Assembly (NCBI RefSeq): GCF_004295485.1
Contig: NZ_CP036164.1
Coordinates: 2,170,001-2,234,000 of the forward strand
Direction of reading: 5' to 3'
Length of the DNA: 64,000 nt
DNA from: Janibacter limosus
GTDB taxonomy: Bacteria; Actinomycetota; Actinomycetes; Actinomycetales; Dermatophilaceae
The notes beneath the pieces were generated by a model. That model worked only from the letters and a program-made list of their open reading frames with translations, was not told the origin of the DNA and did not search any database. Made by a program: the position numbers and the translations under genes. Every line of letters begins with the position of its first letter. Position 1 is the first letter of the stretch. Positions 53,631 to 63,248 of the stretch are shown one piece after another.

Positions 53631-55721
53631 TCAGGCGCTCTCGTCCTCGTCGCCGAGCTTGATCGAGCTGGTCGCTGCGACCTGCGAGAGGAACTCGTAG
53701 TTCGTCTTGGTCTTGCGCAGCCGGTCCAGGAGCAGCTCCACACCCTGCTGGGTGTCGAGCGCGGCGAGGACGCGACGCAGCTTCCACATGATCCGCAGCT
53801 CCTCGGGCGCGAGGAGGATCTCCTCGCGACGGGTGCCGGAGGCGTTGACGTCGACCGCCGGGAAGATCCGACGGTTGGCCAGGCCACGGTCGAGCTTGAG
53901 CTCCATGTTGCCGGTGCCCTTGAACTCCTCGAAGATCACCTCGTCCATGCGCGAGCCGGTCTCGACGAGCGCGGTGGCGAGGATGGTGAGCGAGCCACCG
54001 TTCTCGATGTTGCGCGCCGCACCGAAGAACTTCTTCGGCGGGTACAGCGCAGCGGAGTCGACACCACCGGAGAGGATGCGACCGCTCGCCGGCGCGGCGA
54101 GGTTGTAGGCGCGGCCGAGCTTGGTGATCGAGTCGAGCAGCACGACGACGTCGTGGCCCATCTCGACGAGACGCTTGGCACGCTCGATGGCCAGCTCGGC
54201 GACCGTGGTGTGGTCCTCGGCCGGACGGTCGAAGGTGGAGGCGATGACCTCACCCTTGACCGCGCGCTGCATGTCGGTGACCTCCTCGGGACGCTCGTCG
54301 ACGAGGACGACCATGAGGTGGCACTCAGGGTTGTTCGTCGTGATCGCGTTGGCGAGGGACTGCATGACCATCGTCTTGCCGGCCTTGGCCGGGGCGACGA
54401 TGAGGCCGCGCTGGCCCTTGCCGATCGGGGCGACGAGGTCGATCATCCGGGTGGTGAGGATGTTGGACTCGGTCTCGAGGCGCAGCCGCTCCTGCGGGTA
54501 GAGCGGCGTCAGCTTGCCGAACTCCTGACGCTTCTTGGCGTCCTCGGCCGTCATGCCGTTGACCGTCTCCAGCTTGGCCAGGCCGTTGAACTTGCCGCGC
54601 TGACCCTTGCTGTTGACGGTGTGCTGCTGCGACTCCTCGCCCTCGCGAGCGGCCTTGACCTGGCCGGTGACGGCGTCACCCTTGCGCAGGCCGTTGCGCT
54701 TGACCATGCCGAGCGGCACGTAGACGTCGGTCGACCCGGGCAGGTAGCCGGAGGTGCGCACGAAGGCGTAGTTGTCGAGGACGTCGAGGATGCCGGCCAC
54801 GGGGACGAGCACGTCGTCCTCGTGGATCTGCGGCTCGTTGTCGTCGAACTGCTGACCGCCACCACGACGCTTGTCACGGTTGCGGTTGCGATTGCGGTTG
54901 CGGCTGCGGCGGCCGCCCCGCTCGTCGTCGCCGTACTGGTCGTTGCCGCCCTGGTTGCGGTTGCCCGCGCCCTGGTTGCGGTTGCCGCCCTGGGAGTCGT
55001 CGGTGCGACCACCCTGGGTGCGGTCGTTGCCGCCCTGGTTGCGGTTGCCGCCACCCTGGTTGTCGTCGGTGCGACCACCCTGGGTGCGGTCGTTGCCGCC
55101 CTGGTTGCGGTCGTTGTTGCGACCACCCTGGCTGCGGTTGCCGCCCTGGGTGTCGTCGGTGCGACCGCCCTGGTTGCGGTTGCCGCCCTGGGTGCGGTCG
55201 TTGCCGCCCTGGGAGTCGTCGGTGCGACCACCCTGGGTGCGGTCGTTGCCGCCCTGGTTGCGGTTGCGCTCGCCGCCGCGGTCCTCGCCGCGCTCGCGAC
55301 GCGGCTGCTCGCGGCCACCGGACTGGGCATCGCCCTCGGTGCGCGCGGAGGTCTCGGCGTTCTTGTCAGCGGCCTTGTCGGCAACCCGGGCCGCGCCCTT
55401 GTCGGCAACCGGGGCCGCGCTCTGGTCGGCGGCAGCGGACTGCGCGGGCTTGTCGACAGTCGTGTCGGCCGGGGCCTTGCGCTCCGTCGTGGCCTGCGGA
55501 GCCTGGGCGGGAGCCGAGGAGCCGGCGGGCGCAGAGGAGCCCGACTGCTTCGCCCGGATGGCGCTGACGAGGTCGCTCTTGCGCATCTTGGCGGTGCCGG
55601 TGATCCCCATGCTCGAAGCGAGCTGCTGGAGCTGGGCGAGGCGCATGGCGCTGAGTGCGCCGGATCGGCGGGGCTGGTCCGCGGCTGCGGCAGCGGTGTC
55701 GCCAGTGGTGGTGTCGGTCAC
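53631..55721 (-). CDS. rho: Transcription termination factor Rho with Asn/Gln/Gly-rich insertion
   Basis: A 696-residue hexameric RNA helicase. The N-terminal helical Rho_N domain (about 23-62, MRLAQLQQLASSMGITG) is followed by an Ala/Asp-rich linker and a low-complexity insertion (about 150-295) with many NRNQGG, DRTQGG and RTDDSQGG repeats, then the cold-shock RNA-binding domain (about 305-375, VLDNYAFVRTSGYLPG) and the ATPase core with APAKAGKT, VVVLLDSITKLGRAYN and the Q/R-loop region. Actinobacterial Rho often has a charged insertion; this one is Asn/Gln-rich. GTG start with GAGGG upstream. Confidence 0.96.
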   Translation of the reverse strand: MTDTTTGDTAAAAADQPRRSGALSAMRLAQLQQLASSMGITGTAKMRKSDLVSAIRAKQSGSSAPAGSSAPAQAPQATTERKAPADTTVDKPAQSAAADQSAAPVADKGAARVADKAADKNAETSARTEGDAQSGGREQPRRERGEDRGGERNRNQGGNDRTQGGRTDDSQGGNDRTQGGNRNQGGRTDDTQGGNRSQGGRNNDRNQGGNDRTQGGRTDDNQGGGNRNQGGNDRTQGGRTDDSQGGNRNQGAGNRNQGGNDQYGDDERGGRRSRNRNRNRNRDKRRGGGQQFDDNEPQIHEDDVLVPVAGILDVLDNYAFVRTSGYLPGSTDVYVPLGMVKRNGLRKGDAVTGQVKAAREGEESQQHTVNSKGQRGKFNGLAKLETVNGMTAEDAKKRQEFGKLTPLYPQERLRLETESNILTTRMIDLVAPIGKGQRGLIVAPAKAGKTMVMQSLANAITTNNPECHLMVVLVDERPEEVTDMQRAVKGEVIASTFDRPAEDHTTVAELAIERAKRLVEMGHDVVVLLDSITKLGRAYNLAAPASGRILSGGVDSAALYPPKKFFGAARNIENGGSLTILATALVETGSRMDEVIFEEFKGTGNMELKLDRGLANRRIFPAVDVNASGTRREEILLAPEELRIMWKLRRVLAALDTQQGVELLLDRLRKTKTNYEFLSQVAATSSIKLGDEDESA

Positions 55722-56074
55722 GAAGGACCCTTTCCCTCGTAGGGCTTGTCGATGGGCAAGCCTGATGAGTCCCGTCAAGAGCGGGAATTCTGGTGATGTA
55801 CCCCACGACCGTGCGTCGCACCCGTGACGAGCGAGACGCTCACGTGGGGGAAGCTCCTGCCCGTACGTGCCACTCGACTGGTTGGTCGATGCACCGGGCT
55901 CACTGAAGCGTCTTCAATGTATCACTGCAGCCCGGCCACACGGCACATCAGCCACGCCCGGCGACAAGATGCACCTCTCCCCCTTCGCATCTCCTTAAGG
56001 TCGTGCGGACCAACGGTCACCCAGACCGCATCTCCTTGAGGTCGTGCGGAAGGAGAGGTCGTGCAGACGAGCGG
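55722..56074. other. 353-bp rho upstream region
   Basis: The left 200 bp is probably the rho leader: TACATT on the minus strand (55921-55916) is a candidate -10, and a GAGCGAGACGCTC hairpin lies in the leader. The right part holds family 1 repeats (55986-56050). No gene is seen. Confidence 0.5.
55986..56050 (+). repeat. Palindromic repeat family 1: two units, 41-bp period
   Basis: CGCATCTCCTTAAGGTCGTG starts at 55986 and CGCATCTCCTTGAGGTCGTG at 56027; both continue CGG. They sit 25-90 nt beyond the thrB stop. Confidence 0.85.
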
Positions 56075-57013
56075 TCAGACGAGGTGGACGCCGCGCTCGG
56101 GGACGCCGGGGATGAGCACCTGCCAGTCGGTGGAGGTCGCGTCCGCGATCCGGCGGATCTGCTCGACCCGGTCACCGGTGGTGAGCACGAGGACCGACGG
56201 GCCGGCGCCGGAGATCGTCGCGGCCATCCCCTCGGCGCGCAGTGCGTCGACGAGCTCCATGCTGTGCGGATAGCTCGGCCGACGCGCCTCCTGGTGCAGC
56301 AGGTCGGTGGTCGCCATGAGCAGCAGCTCCGGCTCGCTCGTGAGCGCGTGGACGAGCAGCCCGGTCCGCGCGGAGTTGGCCGCAGCGGTGGCCAGCGGCA
56401 CGACCTCCGGCAGGACCGAGCGGGCCGTGTGCGTGCTCAGCGTCGTCTCCGGGACGAGGACGACGGCCTCGACCTGCCGGTGGAGGCGAAGGGGGACGGT
56501 CCGGGTCCGCGGCAGCGGCTGGTCCGCCTCGGTCACCGAGAGCGTCGCACCACCGAAGACGCTGGCGGACGCGTTGTCGGGGTGCCCCTCGAGGGCGCTG
56601 GCGATCGAGTTGATCGCCGTGAGGTCCAGCTCCTCGGCCGCGAGGACGCCCCCGCGCACGGCGAGCGCGTGGGCCGCGGCGACGCCGCCCACGATCGCGG
56701 TCGCCGAGGAGCCCATGCCGCGACCATGGGGCACCGCGTTGGTCGCGCTCAGGTGCAGGCCCGCCGGGGCGGCCACCCCGAGCCGCTCCCAGGTCGTCAC
56801 CATCGTGCGCACCACCAGGTGGCTCTCGTCGCGCGGGACCGAGTCGGCGCCCGAGCCCGCGACGTCGACGACGAGTCCCGGCTCCTGCGTGACGGTGACC
56901 GTGCACTCGTCCCAGACGCCGAGCGCCAGTCCGACACAGTCGAACCCGGGACCGAGGTTGGCACTGGACGCGGGCACCCGCAGGGTGACCGTCGTCCCGA
57001 CGGGGATGGTCAC
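56075..57013 (-). CDS. thrB: Homoserine kinase
   Basis: A 312-residue GHMP kinase making O-phosphohomoserine. Motif 1 is RVPASSANLGPGFDC, motif 2 VPHGRGMGSSATAIVGG, motif 3 ISGAGPSVLVL. GTG start two bases after the thrC stop; longer readings overlap thrC and are rejected. Confidence 0.96.
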   Translation of the reverse strand: MTIPVGTTVTLRVPASSANLGPGFDCVGLALGVWDECTVTVTQEPGLVVDVAGSGADSVPRDESHLVVRTMVTTWERLGVAAPAGLHLSATNAVPHGRGMGSSATAIVGGVAAAHALAVRGGVLAAEELDLTAINSIASALEGHPDNASASVFGGATLSVTEADQPLPRTRTVPLRLHRQVEAVVLVPETTLSTHTARSVLPEVVPLATAAANSARTGLLVHALTSEPELLLMATTDLLHQEARRPSYPHSMELVDALRAEGMAATISGAGPSVLVLTTGDRVEQIRRIADATSTDWQVLIPGVPERGVHLV

Positions 57014-57015
57014 GC

Positions 57016-58116
57016 TCAGCCCTGCAGACCGAGCTCGCTGGCGATCGCGTAGGCCTCCGCGGGCACGCTCACCGGGGCGATGTCGCTGCCGTCGGCGTTC
57101 TTCAGGGCCCACTGCGGGTCCTTCAGGCCGTGGCCGGTCACCGTGCAGACGATCGTCGCGTCCTTGGGCACCTGACCGGCAGCCGCGGCCTTGAGCAGAC
57201 CGGCGACCGAGGCGGCGGACGCCGGCTCGACGAAGATGCCCTCCCGCGAGGAGAGGATCCGGTGTGCGTCGAGGATCTCCTCGTCGGTGACGGCCTCGAT
57301 GCGGCCACCGGAGTCGTCACGGGCCTGCTCGGCCTGCTGCCACGAGGCGGGGTTGCCGATGCGGATCGCGGTGGCGATGGTGTCGGGCTCGTCGACGGGG
57401 TGGCCAAGGACGATCGGCGCGGAGCCGGCCGCCTGGAAGCCCCACATCTGCGGGGTCCGGGTCGACACCGCGGCGAGCGTGCCGGACACGCCCTCGGTCT
57501 CGGTCGCGTACTCCTGGTAGCCGCGCCAGTAGGCGGTGATGTTGCCGGCGTTGCCGACGGGCAGGCAGTGGATGTCCGGCGCGTCGCCGAGGGCGTCGAC
57601 GATCTCGAAGGACGCGGTCTTCTGCCCCTCGATGCGGGCCGGGTTGACCGAGTTGACCAGCTCGACCGGGTAGGCCTCGGCCAGCTTGCGGGCGACGTCG
57701 AGGCAGTGGTCGAAGTTGCCGTCGACCTGCAGCAGGGTCGCGCCGTGCGCGATCGCCTGGGAGAGCTTGCCCATGGCGATCTTGCCCGCGGGCACCAGGA
57801 CGGCACAGGTCATGCCGGCCTTGGTCGCGTATGCCGCGGCTGACGCGGAGGTGTTGCCCGTCGACGCGCAGATGACGGCCTTGGCGCCCTTGCCCGCGGC
57901 CATCGTCATCGCGGCGGTCATGCCACGGTCCTTGAAGGAGCCGGTGGGGTTGAGCCCCTCGTACTTCACGTGCACCTGGGCGCCCACGAGCTCGCTGAGG
58001 TGCTCGGCGGGGATGAGGGGGGTCCCCCCTTCGCGCAGGGTGATCGTCGGTGCGCCCGCGAGCATCGGGAGCCGGTCGGCGTACTCGGTGATGACGCCGC
58101 GCCACTGGTGGACCAT
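57016..58116 (-). CDS. thrC: Threonine synthase
   Basis: A 366-residue PLP enzyme converting O-phosphohomoserine to threonine; the PLP lysine is in [11 protein letters not shown] and the phosphate loop is [12 protein letters not shown]. The ATG at 58116 begins [12 protein letters not shown], typical of the actinobacterial enzyme, and lies one base beyond the hom stop. Confidence 0.96.
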   Translation of the reverse strand: MVHQWRGVITEYADRLPMLAGAPTITLREGGTPLIPAEHLSELVGAQVHVKYEGLNPTGSFKDRGMTAAMTMAAGKGAKAVICASTGNTSASAAAYATKAGMTCAVLVPAGKIAMGKLSQAIAHGATLLQVDGNFDHCLDVARKLAEAYPVELVNSVNPARIEGQKTASFEIVDALGDAPDIHCLPVGNAGNITAYWRGYQEYATETEGVSGTLAAVSTRTPQMWGFQAAGSAPIVLGHPVDEPDTIATAIRIGNPASWQQAEQARDDSGGRIEAVTDEEILDAHRILSSREGIFVEPASAASVAGLLKAAAAGQVPKDATIVCTVTGHGLKDPQWALKNADGSDIAPVSVPAEAYAIASELGLQG

Positions 58117-58117
58117 G

Positions 58118-59446
58118 TCAGTTCCCTTCAACACGCATGACGGAGGTGACCTCGTTGACGGTGTCGAGCTCGGCGAGCTCGTTGACCGTCGCGGAGAGTG
58201 CGGCATCGGTGGCCGCGTGGGTGACGATGATGAGCATCGCGCGCGAGCCGCCGTCGTCGTCGGTGACGACCTGCTGGCGGACGGTCTCGATCGACACGTC
58301 GTGGTTGGCGAAGACCGTGGCGACCGACGCGAGGACACCCGAGCGGTCGGCGACGTCGAGACTCACGTGGTAGCGCGTGATCGCCTGCCCCATCGGCAGG
58401 ACCGGCAGGTCGGCATAGGCGCTCTCCCCCGGCCCACGGCCGCCGGTGACCCGGGCACGAGCCACGGCGACGAGGTCACCCAGGACCGCGCTGGCGGTCG
58501 GGTCGCCACCGGCGCCCTGGCCGTAGAACATCAGGTCTCCGGCGCCCTCGGCCTCGACGAAGACCGCGTTGTAGGCGCCGCGCACGGATGCCAGCGGGTG
58601 GCTGAGCGGGATGAGCGCCGGGTGCACGCGGGCGGAGATGCCCTCGCGCCCGTCGGCCCCCACGACCCGCTCGCAGATCGCGAGCAGCTTGACCGTGCAG
58701 TCCATCTCCTGCGCGGCGGCGATGTCGCGGGCACTCACCTCGGTGATGCCCTCGCGGTGCACGTCGGCGCTGGAGACGCGCGAGTGGAAGGCCAGCGACG
58801 ACAGGATGGCGGCCTTGGCGGCGGCGTCGAAGCCCTCGACGTCAGCGGTCGGGTCGGCCTCGGCATAGCCCAGCGCCTGGGCGCGCTCGACGGTCTCGGC
58901 GAAGCCGGCGCCGGTGGTGTCCATCGCGTCGAGGACGAAGTTGGTCGTGCCGTTGACGATCCCGGTCACGCGACGGATCGAGTCACCGGCCAGCGAGTCG
59001 CGGATCGGGCGCAGGATCGGGATCGCGCCGGCGACCGCGGCCTCGTAGTAGAGGTCGACGCCGTGCTCGGCGGCCGCCTCGTAGAGGGTCGGACCGTCCT
59101 CGGCGAGCAGCGCCTTGTTGGCCGTGACCACCGAGGCGCCGTGCTCCATCGCCCGCAGGATCAGGCTGCGGGCCGGCTCGATGCCGCCGATGACCTCGAC
59201 GACGATGTCGGCGCGGGTGACCAGGTCCTCCGCGTCGGTGGTGAAGACCGACGGGTCGAGCCCCAGGTCGGAGCGGTCGCGGCCCTCACGCCGCACGGCC
59301 ACGCCGACGATCTCGAGGGGTCGGCCGATGCGCTGGGCCAGGTCGTCGGCCTGCGAGGTGAGCAGCCGGGCGACGCTGCCACCGACCACACCTCCACCGA
59401 GCAGGGCGACGCGAAGGGGGGTCTGCTGGGCTGGAGCGGTGGTCAT
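58118..59446 (-). CDS. hom: Homoserine dehydrogenase
   Basis: A 442-residue enzyme with the NAD(P)-binding loop [11 protein letters not shown], the catalytic region [14 protein letters not shown] and [10 protein letters not shown], and a C-terminal ACT domain (about 360-440, [18 protein letters not shown]) for feedback control by threonine. ATG overlaps the lysA stop (ATGA). Confidence 0.97.
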   Translation of the reverse strand: MTTAPAQQTPLRVALLGGGVVGGSVARLLTSQADDLAQRIGRPLEIVGVAVRREGRDRSDLGLDPSVFTTDAEDLVTRADIVVEVIGGIEPARSLILRAMEHGASVVTANKALLAEDGPTLYEAAAEHGVDLYYEAAVAGAIPILRPIRDSLAGDSIRRVTGIVNGTTNFVLDAMDTTGAGFAETVERAQALGYAEADPTADVEGFDAAAKAAILSSLAFHSRVSSADVHREGITEVSARDIAAAQEMDCTVKLLAICERVVGADGREGISARVHPALIPLSHPLASVRGAYNAVFVEAEGAGDLMFYGQGAGGDPTASAVLGDLVAVARARVTGGRGPGESAYADLPVLPMGQAITRYHVSLDVADRSGVLASVATVFANHDVSIETVRQQVVTDDDGGSRAMLIIVTHAATDAALSATVNELAELDTVNEVTSVMRVEGN

Positions 59447-60918
59447 CGGACCTCCTGGGACAAGCTGGGCTCGTCCACGTCGAGGGCGAGCAGGTCGTCG
59501 ATCGTCTCGCGACGGACGATGACCCGCGTTGCCCCGTCGCGGACCGCCAGGACCGGCGGGCGTGGGGTGTGGTTGTACTGGTTGGACAGGCTGCGGCAGT
59601 AGGCGCCGGTACCGGGCACGGCGATGAGGTCACCGGGGACGATGTCGCCGGGCAGGTACTCGTCCATGACGACGATGTCACCACTCTCGCAGTGCCGACC
59701 GACGACGCGCACCAGGCGCGGCTCGGCGTCGGAGCGGCGCCCGGCGAGCGTGCACGAGTAGTCGGCGCCGTAGAGGGCGGTGCGCACGTTGTCGCTCATC
59801 CCGCCGTCGACGCTGACGTAGGAGCGCAGGACGCCGTGGCTGACCTCGACGTCCTTGACCGTGCCGATCTCGTAGAGGGTGAAGGCGCTCGGGCCGGCGA
59901 TCGCCCGGCCGGGCTCGATGGAGATGCGCGGCAGGACCGCCTGCGGGTGCCCGTCGCGGAACTCCTTGAGCTCACGGTCGACGAGCTCGGCCATCTGCGT
60001 ACCGAGTTGGCCGGGGGTGAGCGGCTCGTGCTCGGAGGTGTAGGCGATTCCGTAGCCACCACCGAGGTCCATCTCCGGCATGGCGATGCCGTGCTCGTCG
60101 GCGACCTCGGTGTGCAGCCCGACGAGCCGGCGGGCCGCGATCTCGAAGCCGGAGGTGTCGAAGATCTGGCTGCCGATGTGGCTGTGCAGGCCGAGGAGGC
60201 GCAGGGACTCCCCCTTCGCCACGATGGCGTCGATCGCCGCGCGGGCCTGGCCACCGGCGAGGGAGAAGCCGAACTTCTGGTCCTCGTGCGCGGTCGCGAT
60301 GAACTCGTGGGTGTGCGCCTCGACGCCGACCGTGACGCGGACCATGACCGGCGCGGTGACGCCGAGCTCGCTGGCCACCGCGGCGACCCGGTCGATCTCG
60401 TCGAAGGAGTCGACGACGATGCGACCGATGCCGTACTCGAGGGCCTGGCGCAGCTCGGCGACCGACTTGTTGTTGCCGTGCAACGCGACCCGCTCCGCGG
60501 GGAAGCCGACGCGCTGCGCCACGGCGAGCTCGCCACCGCTGCAGGTGTCGAGGTTGAGCCCCTCCTCCATGACCCAGCGGGCGACCGCGGTGCACAGGAA
60601 GGCCTTGCCGGCGTAGTAGACGTCGGCGCCGGCCACCGCGGCGAAGGGAGCGGTGAAGTCGTCGCGGAAGGCCCTTGCGCGAGAACGGAAGTCGTCCTCG
60701 TCGACGACATAGGCGGCCGTGCCGAAGTCGCGGGCGATGTCGGTCACCGGCACGCCGGCGATGCTCAGGACGCCCGAGGGGTCACGGACGACATTGCTCG
60801 GCCACAGCTGCGGCAGCAGTTCCATCACGTCCTGCGGGAAGGGCAGCCACTGGGGCGCGGCGCCGTAGCCCTCGGCGTGCAGGATGCCGGCCTCGTGGGC
60901 CCTCATGTTGATCGCCAT
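59443..60918 (-). CDS. lysA: Diaminopimelate decarboxylase
   Basis: A 491-residue group IV PLP decarboxylase for the last step of lysine synthesis. The PLP lysine is in DVYYAGKAFLC, the phosphate-binding region GLHSHIGSQIF and GGGYGIAY, and the catalytic Cys segment GRHCESGD. ATG at 60918; an ATG four codons later (60906) is possible. It is 8 bp from argS, the usual actinobacterial order. Confidence 0.97.
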   Translation of the reverse strand: MAINMRAHEAGILHAEGYGAAPQWLPFPQDVMELLPQLWPSNVVRDPSGVLSIAGVPVTDIARDFGTAAYVVDEDDFRSRARAFRDDFTAPFAAVAGADVYYAGKAFLCTAVARWVMEEGLNLDTCSGGELAVAQRVGFPAERVALHGNNKSVAELRQALEYGIGRIVVDSFDEIDRVAAVASELGVTAPVMVRVTVGVEAHTHEFIATAHEDQKFGFSLAGGQARAAIDAIVAKGESLRLLGLHSHIGSQIFDTSGFEIAARRLVGLHTEVADEHGIAMPEMDLGGGYGIAYTSEHEPLTPGQLGTQMAELVDRELKEFRDGHPQAVLPRISIEPGRAIAGPSAFTLYEIGTVKDVEVSHGVLRSYVSVDGGMSDNVRTALYGADYSCTLAGRRSDAEPRLVRVVGRHCESGDIVVMDEYLPGDIVPGDLIAVPGTGAYCRSLSNQYNHTPRPPVLAVRDGATRVIVRRETIDDLLALDVDEPSLSQEVR

Positions 60919-60926
60919 GGGTCAGC

Positions 60927-62570
60927 TCACATCCGCTCGGGCGCGGAGACGCCGAGCAGGTCGAGGCCGTTGGCCAGCACCTGACGGGTGGCGTCGTTGA
61001 GCCACAGGCGGGTGCGGTGCACGTCCGTCGTCTCCTCGTCGGAGTGCGGGCGCACGCGGCAGGTGTCGTACCACTTGTGGAAGTGGCCGGCGAGGTCCTC
61101 GAGGTAGCGGGCGACGCGGTGCGGCTCGCGCAGCTCGGCAGCGTGCGCGACGACCCGCGGGAAGTCACCGAGGGCGGCCAGCAGCTGCGCCTCGGTCGGG
61201 TCGGACAGGAGTGCCGGGTCGAAGCCGTCCTCCCGGAGGACGCCGTCCTCACCGGCCAACCGCGCGACGTTGGCGGTGCGCGCGTGGGCGTACTGCACGT
61301 AGAAGACCGGGTTGTCGTTGGTCTGCTTGCGCAGCTCCTCACCATCGAGGCTGAGGGGCGAGTCCGCCGGGTAGCGAGCCAGCGAGTAGCGCACGGCGTC
61401 GGTGCCGATCCACGAGACGAGGTCCCGCAGCTCGATGATGTTGCCCGCACGCTTGGACAGCTTGGCGCCGCCCAGGTTGACCAGCTGGCCGATGCGGATC
61501 TCGATGTTGACCTCGGGGTCGTCGCCCGCGCAGGCCGCGATCGCCTTGAGCCGGGAGACGTAGCCGTGGTGGTCCGCGCCGAGGAGGTAGATCTTCTCCG
61601 GGAAGCCGCGGTCCTTCTTGCTCAGGTAGTACGCGGCGTCGGCGGCGAAGTAGGTCGGCACCCCGTCGGTGCGGATGAGGACGCGGTCCTTGTCGTCGCC
61701 GAAGTCGGTGGTGCGCAGCCACACGGCTCCGTCACGGTCGTCGACGTGGCCCTGCTCGCGCAGGCGGGCGATCGCGGACTCGACGGCACCCCCTTCGTGC
61801 AGGGTCTTCTCCGAGAACCAGACGTCGAAGTACACGCCGAAGTCCTCGAGCGTGGAGCGGATGTCGGCCAGCTGGGCCTCGTAACCGATCTCGCGCGCGG
61901 TGCCCAGCGCCTCGGCGTCGGGCAGCTCGAGCAGGTCGGGGCGTGCGGCGAGCGCGGTCTGCGCGAGGTCGTCGATGTAGGGACCGGGGTAGCCACCCTC
62001 GGGGGTGGGCTCGCCCTTGGCGCGGGCCAGGACGGAGGCGCCGAAGTTGTCCATCTGGGCGCCGGCGTCGTTGATGTAGTACTCGGCCGTGACCTCGGCA
62101 CCGGAGGCGGTGAGCAGGCGGCGCATCGAGTCACCCAGCGCCGCCCAGCGGGTGTGGCCGATGTGCAGCGGCCCCGTGGGGTTGGCGGAGATGAACTCGA
62201 GGTTGACGACGTGGCCGGCCATCGCGTCGTTGCGGCCGTACCCGGCACCCGCCTCGACGATCGCCCGCGCCAGCGCACCGGCAGACGCGGTGTCGAGCGT
62301 GATGTTGAGGAACCCCGGCCCGGCGATCTCGATCTCGGCGATGCCCTCGTGGGCGCCCAGGCGCTCGGCGACGACCGCGGCGACGTCGCGCGGCTTCATC
62401 CCCGCGGGCTTGGCCAGCTGCATGGAGACATTGCTCGTCCAGTCCCCGTGGCCCTTCTGCTTGGGTCGCTCGACCCTGAGCTCGGTGGGCACCTCGACGC
62501 TCAGCTCGCCGGCCTCGACGGCGGCGGTCAGGGCGGCACGGATCGCTGCAGAAAGCTCTTCGGGGGTCAC
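60927..62570 (-). CDS. argS: Arginyl-tRNA synthetase
   Basis: A 547-residue class I synthetase with the HIGH motif in PTGPLHIGHTRWAALGD, a KMSKS-type motif GAKLSKRAGN and the C-terminal anticodon-binding domain. The GTG at 62570 is chosen since TAGACT lies 8 nt upstream on the minus strand; an ATG ten codons upstream (62600) would place that box inside the gene. First gene of the argS-lysA-hom-thrC-thrB operon. Confidence 0.95.
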   Translation of the reverse strand: MTPEELSAAIRAALTAAVEAGELSVEVPTELRVERPKQKGHGDWTSNVSMQLAKPAGMKPRDVAAVVAERLGAHEGIAEIEIAGPGFLNITLDTASAGALARAIVEAGAGYGRNDAMAGHVVNLEFISANPTGPLHIGHTRWAALGDSMRRLLTASGAEVTAEYYINDAGAQMDNFGASVLARAKGEPTPEGGYPGPYIDDLAQTALAARPDLLELPDAEALGTAREIGYEAQLADIRSTLEDFGVYFDVWFSEKTLHEGGAVESAIARLREQGHVDDRDGAVWLRTTDFGDDKDRVLIRTDGVPTYFAADAAYYLSKKDRGFPEKIYLLGADHHGYVSRLKAIAACAGDDPEVNIEIRIGQLVNLGGAKLSKRAGNIIELRDLVSWIGTDAVRYSLARYPADSPLSLDGEELRKQTNDNPVFYVQYAHARTANVARLAGEDGVLREDGFDPALLSDPTEAQLLAALGDFPRVVAHAAELREPHRVARYLEDLAGHFHKWYDTCRVRPHSDEETTDVHRTRLWLNDATRQVLANGLDLLGVSAPERM

Positions 62571-62664
62571 GGTCGCCCAGTCTAGGTGCGCGGGCGCCAT
62601 GCCCGTCGCGGCGGTCGATTCTCGGGACGGGCCACGCCGGTGCTAATCTCACCGGGCACATCCC

Positions 62665-62737
62665 GCCTCCGTAGCTCAGGGGATAGAGCACTGGTTTCCG
62701 GTACCAGGGGCCGCAGGTTCGAATCCTGCCGGGGGCA
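62665..62737 (+). tRNA. tRNA-Arg (anticodon CCG)
   Basis: A 73-nt cloverleaf: acceptor GCCTCCG/CGGGGGC with discriminator A, D arm with GCTCAGGGGATAGAGC, anticodon stem CTGGT/ACCAG with loop TTCCGGT (anticodon CCG), and TΨC loop GGTTCGAATCC. The CCA is not encoded. It diverges from argS. Its 3' 12 nt are repeated 500 bp downstream. Confidence 0.97.
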
Positions 62738-62742
62738 CGTTT
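62726..62742 (+). repeat. att-like direct repeat, left copy (tRNA-Arg 3' end)
   Basis: CTGCCGGGGGCACGTTT covers the tRNA 3' end and 5 nt beyond. The identical 17 bp recurs at 63226-63242, exactly 500 bp away. Confidence 0.8.
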
Positions 62743-62793
62743 GTCCTGAGTCGCGACATCGTTTACACGGTGTCGCGGCTCAGGACTTTTTTT
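62743..62793 (+). terminator. Intrinsic terminator with U7 tract after tRNA-Arg
   Basis: GTCCTGAGTCGCGACA (62743-62758) pairs with 62771-62786 at 15 of 16 positions, followed by TTTTTTTG. The stem contains the IS481-end sequence GTCGCGACTCA in inverted copies, so the terminator was probably brought by the insertion. Confidence 0.8.
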
Positions 62794-62810
62794 GTAGGTT
62801 CGCGTGGGTT

Positions 62811-62850
62811 GTCGTGGATGTCGCGACTCATGGGGTCAAGGATCACGACG
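62811..62850 (+). repeat. IS481-type end sequence, diverged copy
   Basis: The segment with GGATGTCGCGACTCATGGGG then GTCAAGGATCAC aligns with the end repeats at 63096 and 63143. It overlaps the 3' edge of the transposase remnant. Confidence 0.6.
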
Positions 62851-63100
62851 GGGGTCGGGTCGGGGGTTCGTAGTCGCGGTCGGGGTCGATGTGGTGTTCG
62901 GCCAGGACTTCGCCGGTGGCGGCGTGGCTGGTGATGACGTGGGTGTCGTGGATGAGCATCAGGACGGGCTGTGCGGCGTGGGCGCGGCCGATGCCCAGGT
63001 GGCGTAACTTGCCGGCGTAGCGCAGTGACACGGTGCCGGTGGCGGCGATCTTGTCGGTCGGAAGCGCCACTCGGGTTCGGCGACAGACTTGGAGTGTCAA
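62843..63100 (-). pseudogene. IS481-family transposase, C-terminal remnant
   Basis: About 80 codons read TVSLRYAGKLRHLGIGRAHA, then LIHDTHVITSHAATGEVLAEHHIDPDRDY, which in two blocks matches the C-terminal beta domain of IS481-family DDE transposases. The integrase core and helix-turn-helix are absent, so it is not functional. Upstream (right) it runs into IS-end repeats instead of the rest of the gene. Confidence 0.75.
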
Positions 63101-63224
63101 CGATGTCGCGACTCACCAGTCAACGATCACCACCACGATTTCGTCAACGATGTCGCGACTCACCAGTCAACGATCACTCGCGGATCTCGCGCCCCAACCT
63201 GTCAACGATGTCGTGAACTCGCAC
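63096..63224 (+). repeat. IS481-type end repeats, two close copies and a partial third
   Basis: GTCAACGATGTCGCGACTCA followed by CCAGTCAACGATCAC occurs at 63096-63130 and 63143-63177, and a partial GTCAACGATGTCGTGA at 63201. All lie in the same orientation, unlike the two inverted ends of an intact insertion sequence. Confidence 0.75.
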
Positions 63225-63225
63225 A

Positions 63226-63242
63226 CTGCCGGGGGCACGTTT
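63226..63242 (+). repeat. att-like direct repeat, right copy
   Basis: Identical to 62726-62742 and immediately followed by T-rich DNA and the hairpin at 63249-63274. Confidence 0.8.
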
Positions 63243-63248
63243 TTCGAG

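Noticed and set aside
55722..55985. Riboswitch in the rho leader
   Set aside because: No conserved riboswitch core was recognised; only a simple hairpin and a candidate -10 were seen.
63096..63177. Possible mini-CRISPR (35-bp direct repeats 47 bp apart)
   Set aside because: The spacer is only 12 bp and the repeats match IS481-type ends.
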